Shown here: piece by piece, positions 58,981 through 64,000 of the stretch
Layout: each line of letters opens with the position of its first letter
How positions within the stretch are numbered: position 1 is the first letter of the stretch
Assembly: GCF_009650435.1 (NCBI RefSeq)
Contig: NZ_VVIP01000028.1
Location: 1 to 64,000, forward strand
Origin: Foetidibacter luteolus
GTDB taxonomy: Bacteria > Bacteroidota > Bacteroidia > Chitinophagales > Chitinophagaceae
Length of the DNA: 64,000 nucleotides
Direction: 5' to 3'
Position numbers and translations under genes: made by a program
The notes under the pieces: model-generated
Database searches by the model: none
What the model saw: the letters and a program-made list of their open reading frames with translations, nothing else
What the model was told of the DNA's origin: nothing

Positions 58981-61900
58981 TTATTCAAACTTGAGGTCAA
59001 GGCCAAGGCCTCTTAACTCATGCACCAATACATTGAATGATTCAGGAATACCAGCCCTTGGAATGTTATCGCCTTTTACGATAGATTCATAAGTCTTGGC
59101 ACGACCAATGATATCATCAGACTTAAGCGTTAACAGCTCCTGCAGTATGTTGGCAGCGCCATAAGCTTCCAGTGCCCACACTTCCATTTCACCAAAACGC
59201 TGGCCACCAAACTGCGCTTTACCACCCAGCGGCTGCTGTGTAATCAAGCTGTATGGTCCGATAGAACGGGCGTGCATCTTGTCATCAACCATGTGATGCA
59301 GTTTAATAACGTAGATAACACCAACCGTTGCCTTCTGGTGAAAGCGTTCGCCGGTTTCGCCGTCGTACAGGTAGGTATGTCCCATCATCGGTATGCCGGC
59401 TTTCTCACAGTAGTCGGCTATTTCATCGGTAGTAGCACCGTCAAAAATTGGCGTAGCGAATTTAGTACCCAGTTTTAAACCTGCCCAGCCAAGAATGGTT
59501 TCATAAATCTGGCCCAGGTTCATACGGCTTGGTACGCCTAACGGGTTTAACACAATATCAACCGGGGTTCCATCTTCCATGAACGGCATGTCTTCAGCAC
59601 GTACTATTTTGGCAACAATACCTTTGTTTCCGTGGCGGCCCGCCATTTTATCACCTACTTTCAGCTTACGCTTAACAGCCAGGTAAACTTTAGCCAGCTT
59701 TAATACACCGGCAGGTAACTCATCACCGATAGAGATGTTGAATTTCTCCCTCTTGTAACGGCCCAGCTCTTCGTTGTATTTGATGTTGTAGTTGTGCAGC
59801 AGAATGTTGATTTGCTCATCAACGCCAGCATCGCCAGTCCAGCCGAGTGGGTTAACGTTCTGATAGTCTATGGCAGCCAGGTTCTTTTGGTTGAATTTGG
59901 CGCCTTTGCCAATCAGCATTTCGCCAAAGTTGTTGGTAACACCCGCGGAAGCTTTGTCTTTCAACAAGGTCTGCAGCTTGCTCAACAATATTTCCATTAC
60001 GTCTTCAGCGTTCTTCTCATGTACTTTCTCTACTTTTTCCAGTAACGCTTTTTCACGCAGCTTGGCGTTTTTATCTTTCTTGGCACGCTGGAACAGTTTC
60101 TTATCAATTACCACACCTTCTGTACCGTTAGGCGCTTTCAGAGAAGCGTCTTTTGCATCGCCGGCTTTGTCACCAAAGATGGCACGCAACAGTTTCTCTT
60201 CCGGTGTAGGATCGCTTTCGCCTTTAGGGGTAATCTTACCGATAAGGATATCGCCTTCTTTAACAGTTGCACCAATACGGATGATACCATTCTCATCAAG
60301 GTCTTTGGTTGCATCTTCTGATACGTTAGGGATATCCGGAGTCAGTTCTTCTTCACCCAGTTTGGTATCGCGAACTTCAAGTTCGTATTCTTCAATGTGG
60401 ATTGAAGTGAACAAGTCTTCACGAACTACTTTTTCACTGATAACGATGGCATCCTCGAAGTTGTAACCTTTCCAGGGCATGAACGCTACCTGCAGGTTAC
60501 GGCCCAGAGCCAGTTCACCATCTTTTGTAGCATAACCTTCAGTAAGGAAGTCGCCTCTTTTTACCACCTGGCCTTTTTTAACGGCGGGACGGAGTATGAT
60601 AGAAGTTGACTGATTGGTTTTGATGAACTTGGTAAGGCGGTAAACTTTCAGGTCGTCTTCAAAGCTTACAAGGCGGCCCAGGTCGTTCCTTTCGTAACGA
60701 ACATGTATTTCCTTGGCATCCACAAATTCAACCACACCATCACCTTCCGCATGTATCTGGATACGTGCATCACGGGCGGCTTTACCTTCCAAACCTGTAC
60801 CAACTATTGGTGATTCAGGGCGGATTAATGGTACTGCCTGGCGTTGCATGTTCGATCCCATCAATGCACGGTTGGCATCATCATGCTCCAGGAACGGAAT
60901 AAGGGAAGCGCTCAAACCAACAATCTGGTTAGGGGCAACGTCCATGTATTCCACATCATTCTTCTCCAGTATCGGAAAGTCGCCGGTTTCGCGGCTGATG
61001 ATCCTGTCTTCAACAAAGTTGCCTTTATCGTCCAGCACAGAGTTACTCTGCGCAATTTTGGCGGTATCTTCTTCCTCAGCGCTCAGGTAAGTCAAATGCT
61101 TAAGGTCAACCTGGGCATTGCTTACTTTACGGTAAGGCGTTTCAATAAAGCCCATTTCATTGATCTTGGCATGCACACAAAGTGTGGATATCAAACCAAT
61201 GTTGGGGCCTTCCGGTGTTTCAATGGTACACAGACGACCGTAGTGAGAGTAGTGTACGTCACGAACCTCAAAACCTGCACGCTCACGGCTCAAACCACCT
61301 GGTCCCAACGCGGAAATACGGCGTTTATGGGTGATTTCGCTCAGGGGGTTAGTCTGGTCAAGGAACTGTGACAACTGTGAAGTACCAAAGAATGAGTTGA
61401 TTACGGAAGAAAGTGTCCTGGCGTTAATCAAATCAACCGGTGTAAATACCTCATTGTCACGAACGTTCATCCTTTCGCGGATGGTACGTGCCATACGGGC
61501 TAAACCTACACCAAACTGGGCGTATAACTGCTCGCCTACAGTGCGTACACGGCGGTTGCTCAGGTGATCAATATCATCAATTTCCGCTTTGGCGTTGGTT
61601 AAACGCACCAGGTATTTGATGATTTCAATAATGTCTTCGCGGGTTAACACCTTGGTATTAAGGTCGGTGGTTACATCCAGCTTACGGTTTATTTTGTAGC
61701 GGCCCACTTCGCCAAGGTCGTAACGCTTGTCGCTAAAGAACAGTTTATCAATAATACCACGTGCAGTTTCGTTATCGGGGGCATCAGCACCACGCAATTG
61801 ACGGTAGATGTGCTGTACCGCTTCCAACTCACTGTTAGAGGTATCTTTATTTAATGTGTTGTAGATGATGGCATAATCGCCACCCACATCTTCACGCTGA

Positions 61901-62784
61901 ACGAAGATGCTTTTTACCTCCAGTTCAGAAATTGTATCAATCGCGTCTTCATCAAGGATGGTATCACGCTCCATCACTATCTCGTTACGCTCAATGGACA
62001 CTACTTCACCGGTATCTTCGTCCACAAAATCTTCCACCCAGGTCCTCAGTACGCGGGCAGCCAGCTTTTTGCCAACATGCTCTGCCAGGGACTTTTTATC
62101 GGCTTTTACTTCCGTGGCCATACCAAACAGTTCAAGAATGTCTTTATCTGTTTCGTAGCCTATGGAACGCAACAATGTTGTTACAGGGAATTTTTTCTTA
62201 CGGTCAATGTAGGCAAACATCACGTTGTTGATGTCTGTAGCAAACTCCATCCAGGCGCCTTTAAAAGGAATTACCCTTGCAGAGTAAATTTTGGTGCCGT
62301 TGGGGTGGATAGACTGGCCGAAGAACACACCGGGGGAACGGTGTAGCTGAGACACCACTACACGTTCTGCACCATTGATAACAAAAGTGCCGCGGGGTGT
62401 CATGTAAGGTATGTTACCCAAAAACACGTCCTGAACAATAGTCTGGAAATCCACGTGCTCTTCATCGTTACAGCTCAGGCGTAATTTGGCTTTCAACGGC
62501 ACAGCGTAGGTTAAACCACGCTCCATACATTCTTCAATAGTGTAACGGGGAGGGTCAATAAAATAATCAAGAAATTCCAGCACAAAGATGTTGCGGGTAT
62601 CAGTAATAGGAAAGTTTTCCTTAAATACTCGGAAAAGGCCTTCCACATTACGTTTGTCCGGGGTAGTCTCTAACTGGAAAAATTCTTTGAATGATTCTAA
62701 CTGAATGTCTAATAGGTCTGGAGTTTCAGCCAGGTGTTTTGTTTTACCAAAGCTGATCCTGTTTTGAACTTTTGTTGATGACAT
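58981..62784 (-). CDS. rpoB: DNA-directed RNA polymerase subunit beta
   Basis: The 1267-residue protein has the full set of beta-subunit regions: fork and rifampicin region ([32 protein letters not shown]), [21 protein letters not shown], the DDLxGxK-like GRHGNKGIV, and the C-terminal [23 protein letters not shown]. Length fits Bacteroidota. It is preceded by its own promoter and a structured leader, followed by its own terminator, and is not flanked by rplL or rpoC. Confidence 0.98.
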   Translation of the reverse strand: MSSTKVQNRISFGKTKHLAETPDLLDIQLESFKEFFQLETTPDKRNVEGLFRVFKENFPITDTRNIFVLEFLDYFIDPPRYTIEECMERGLTYAVPLKAKLRLSCNDEEHVDFQTIVQDVFLGNIPYMTPRGTFVINGAERVVVSQLHRSPGVFFGQSIHPNGTKIYSARVIPFKGAWMEFATDINNVMFAYIDRKKKFPVTTLLRSIGYETDKDILELFGMATEVKADKKSLAEHVGKKLAARVLRTWVEDFVDEDTGEVVSIERNEIVMERDTILDEDAIDTISELEVKSIFVQREDVGGDYAIIYNTLNKDTSNSELEAVQHIYRQLRGADAPDNETARGIIDKLFFSDKRYDLGEVGRYKINRKLDVTTDLNTKVLTREDIIEIIKYLVRLTNAKAEIDDIDHLSNRRVRTVGEQLYAQFGVGLARMARTIRERMNVRDNEVFTPVDLINARTLSSVINSFFGTSQLSQFLDQTNPLSEITHKRRISALGPGGLSRERAGFEVRDVHYSHYGRLCTIETPEGPNIGLISTLCVHAKINEMGFIETPYRKVSNAQVDLKHLTYLSAEEEDTAKIAQSNSVLDDKGNFVEDRIISRETGDFPILEKNDVEYMDVAPNQIVGLSASLIPFLEHDDANRALMGSNMQRQAVPLIRPESPIVGTGLEGKAARDARIQIHAEGDGVVEFVDAKEIHVRYERNDLGRLVSFEDDLKVYRLTKFIKTNQSTSIILRPAVKKGQVVKRGDFLTEGYATKDGELALGRNLQVAFMPWKGYNFEDAIVISEKVVREDLFTSIHIEEYELEVRDTKLGEEELTPDIPNVSEDATKDLDENGIIRIGATVKEGDILIGKITPKGESDPTPEEKLLRAIFGDKAGDAKDASLKAPNGTEGVVIDKKLFQRAKKDKNAKLREKALLEKVEKVHEKNAEDVMEILLSKLQTLLKDKASAGVTNNFGEMLIGKGAKFNQKNLAAIDYQNVNPLGWTGDAGVDEQINILLHNYNIKYNEELGRYKREKFNISIGDELPAGVLKLAKVYLAVKRKLKVGDKMAGRHGNKGIVAKIVRAEDMPFMEDGTPVDIVLNPLGVPSRMNLGQIYETILGWAGLKLGTKFATPIFDGATTDEIADYCEKAGIPMMGHTYLYDGETGERFHQKATVGVIYVIKLHHMVDDKMHARSIGPYSLITQQPLGGKAQFGGQRFGEMEVWALEAYGAANILQELLTLKSDDIIGRAKTYESIVKGDNIPRAGIPESFNVLVHELRGLGLDLKFE

Positions 62785-62857
62785 ATCTGTAATTAACCGG
62801 TTTTGCTAATAATTCTGGGGAGAACTTACAGGTTCTCAGTGCACTGATTTGGAATTA

Positions 62858-62889
62858 GTTACGTTTTCTTTATGGCCATAAAACGTAAC
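62858..62889. promoter_or_regulatory. Inverted repeat in the rpoB leader
   Basis: GTTACGTTTT and AAAACGTAAC form a perfect 10-bp inverted repeat with a 12-base loop, between the predicted start of transcription and the rpoB ATG. A second, smaller AGAAC/GTTCT pair lies at 62821-62836. It may be an RNA control structure or an operator. Confidence 0.45.
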
Positions 62890-62921
62890 ACAATTGCTAA
62901 TTAGCCCAAAATAAAGGATGG

Positions 62922-62951
62922 CAAAATTAAGAAACGGGAACCAAACGCAAA
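62922..62951 (-). promoter_or_regulatory. Predicted rpoB promoter
   Basis: On the minus strand TTTG (62951-62948), 18 bases, and TAATTTTG (62929-62922) fit the Bacteroidota consensus. The leader to the rpoB start would be about 130 bases. Confidence 0.5.
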
Positions 62952-63060
62952 AACAAATTTTATGCCCTAATGTTAATATCCTGCAAAGGGGCAGAAATAT
63001 TTTTAAGGTTAATATGTTGATTTAAAAGGCGAACAATTACTTTAGAGGTGATTTTTTCTT

Positions 63061-63282
63061 ATGCTGAAACGTATTCTTGAACTTTTTGCGGGTGTGCTAA
63101 TTGTAATAATTGTCTTAGCCAGATGCGGCGACGCAACCAATGCTTCTAAGCCACTTATTACGTATATTTTTACCAATAAGGCCCTGACTGTTATAGTCAA
63201 CATTGCTCTATTGGTATTGGCTGCCAGGCTTATTTCGGGAAAACAGAAAAAAACAAACAGGAAAGAAGATCATCCTACATAA
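63061..63282 (+). CDS. Small two-helix membrane protein of unknown function
   Basis: The 73-residue protein has hydrophobic helices at about 5-20 and 41-59 and a basic tail (SGKQKKTNRKEDHPT). The start is ATG 63061. I do not recognise a family. It faces away from rpoB and shares no obvious operon. Confidence 0.55.
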   Translation: MLKRILELFAGVLIVIIVLARCGDATNASKPLITYIFTNKALTVIVNIALLVLAARLISGKQKKTNRKEDHPT

Positions 63283-63369
63283 AAGTTATTTGCTTCCATG
63301 TATTTTACACACTGGCTTGCTTTGAAGTATGGAATAAGAACAGTTTGATTAATTCATATTCCCTACCCA

Positions 63370-63440
63370 TCCGGGTCTGAAAAGACCCCATGAAAAACCA
63401 ACCGATGAACGTAGTGCGACGCAACGATGCCTCCACAAAG
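63370..63440 (+). repeat. Element A copy 19
   Basis: GGGTCTGAAAAGACCCCATG is followed by GATGAACGTAGTGCGACGCA and ACGATGCCTCCACAAAG. It is intermediate between the two core types and lies upstream of glnS. Confidence 0.8.
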
Positions 63441-63577
63441 AACCTGCAGTTGGCCACCATAAAAAAAGCCGGAGGCTTGATTGCAAACATGCAGCTAATT
63501 AACTTCCATTACTGTCAATTACACCTCAAGGGTAAACGCCAATTCCTTATTTTTGCCCTCATTGTAAAAATAACCGC

Positions 63578-64000
63578 ATGAGCGAAGAAAAGAGCCTGAA
63601 TTTTATAGAAGAGATTATTGAAGAAGATTTGAACAATGGTAAACACACTTCGATTGTCACCCGCTTTCCTCCCGAACCCAACGGCTACCTGCACATAGGC
63701 CACGCCACCAGCATTTGCCTGAACTTTGGCCTTACCAACAAATATCCCGGCTATACCAACCTGCGCTTTGATGATACCAACCCCGTTACAGAAGAAACCG
63801 AATATGTGGAGAGCATTAAAGCCGATATTCAATGGCTGGGCTTTAAATGGAAGAACGAACTCTATGCATCTGACTATTTTCCGCAACTGTACGAATATGC
63901 CGTTAAGCTGATTAAACTGGGGCTTGCTTACGTGGATGACAGCACTTCGGAAGAAATAGCTGCCATGAAAGGTACGCCAACCGAAGCCGGCACAAACAGC
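63578..64000 (+). CDS. glnS: Glutaminyl-tRNA synthetase, N-terminal part
   Basis: The first 141 codons are present. They show [25 protein letters not shown] with the class I HIGH motif, then [29 protein letters not shown], characteristic of bacterial GlnRS rather than Glu[22 protein letters not shown] continues the fold. The gene runs off the window end. An element A copy precedes it. Confidence 0.95.
   Translation, partial: MSEEKSLNFIEEIIEEDLNNGKHTSIVTRFPPEPNGYLHIGHATSICLNFGLTNKYPGYTNLRFDDTNPVTEETEYVESIKADIQWLGFKWKNELYASDYFPQLYEYAVKLIKLGLAYVDDSTSEEIAAMKGTPTEAGTNS

Noticed and set aside
60844..61371. 175-codon plus-strand open frame within rpoB
   Set aside because: It is an antisense shadow of a strongly conserved rpoB region.

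Overview
The window reads as chromosomal DNA of a Bacteroidota bacterium, most likely family Chitinophagaceae. Evidence: a type IX secretion (T9SS) C-terminal sorting domain on a subtilase, promoters of the TTTG-N18-21-TAnnTTTG type, LytS/LytTR and NarL-type two-component pairs, a Bacteroidota-type putative porin, DUF3098/DUF2490/DUF5009/DUF7009 proteins, and a long-form HisG. No rRNA, CRISPR array or phage was seen. One tRNA (Ser, anticodon TGA) is present.

Layout. 1-8.8 kb: end of an ISAs1-type insertion sequence, a VOC protein, radA, a lipoprotein, a DinB/AONS-like pair, gamma-glutamyltransferase, a Crp/Fnr regulator and a HAD phosphatase. 9.2-12 kb: a compact cluster of a small unknown protein, a membrane protein and a NarL-type histidine kinase/response regulator, flanked by inverted repeats of a CTACGCA motif. 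12.4-16.1 kb: succinate dehydrogenase sdhCAB with a promoter and a terminator. 16-24.7 kb: VOC protein, trmN6, a saccharopine/alanine dehydrogenase-like enzyme, YggS, a secreted intradiol dioxygenase-like protein, a LytS/LytR pair and an S9 peptidase. 24.7-29.5 kb: tandem repeats, lipoproteins, an antitoxin with a truncated PIN toxin, and a T9SS subtilase. 29.7-33.1 kb: a leucyl-tRNA synthetase carrying a complete DUF559 endonuclease domain inserted in frame between two palindromes. 33.6-39.7 kb: ftsX, DUF3098, a PIN toxin-antitoxin pair, uppP, a transporter, an MBL hydrolase and DUF2490. 39.9-50 kb: a 2-oxoacid dehydrogenase E2, cinA, a PBP4-type carboxypeptidase, DUF5009, then a molybdenum-enzyme maturation group (DUF7009, fdhD, CoxE-like, MoxR-like) and lipB. 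50-54 kb: a decayed XRE gene, a nucleotidyltransferase pair, tRNA-Ser and a porin. 54-58.7 kb: PNP and hisGDC behind a histidine-rich leader peptide and attenuator. 59-64 kb: rpoB standing alone with its own promoter and terminator, and the start of glnS.

The main themes are four. (1) A DUF559 nuclease domain bounded by TCTCCAC/GTGGAGA palindromes sits inside leuS without breaking the reading frame. (2) A his operon attenuator with a peptide containing HIHHHHH and mutually exclusive 1:2, 2:3 and 3:4 pairings is legible base by base. (3) At least 19 copies of one intergenic element (called element A here) and four copies of a second, about 105-base structured element (element B) fill the gaps between genes, some inside operons. 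(4) rpoB is separated from rpoC and rplJL, and hisGDC from the rest of the his genes. All assignments come from reading the sequence and from recalled family features; no database search was run.
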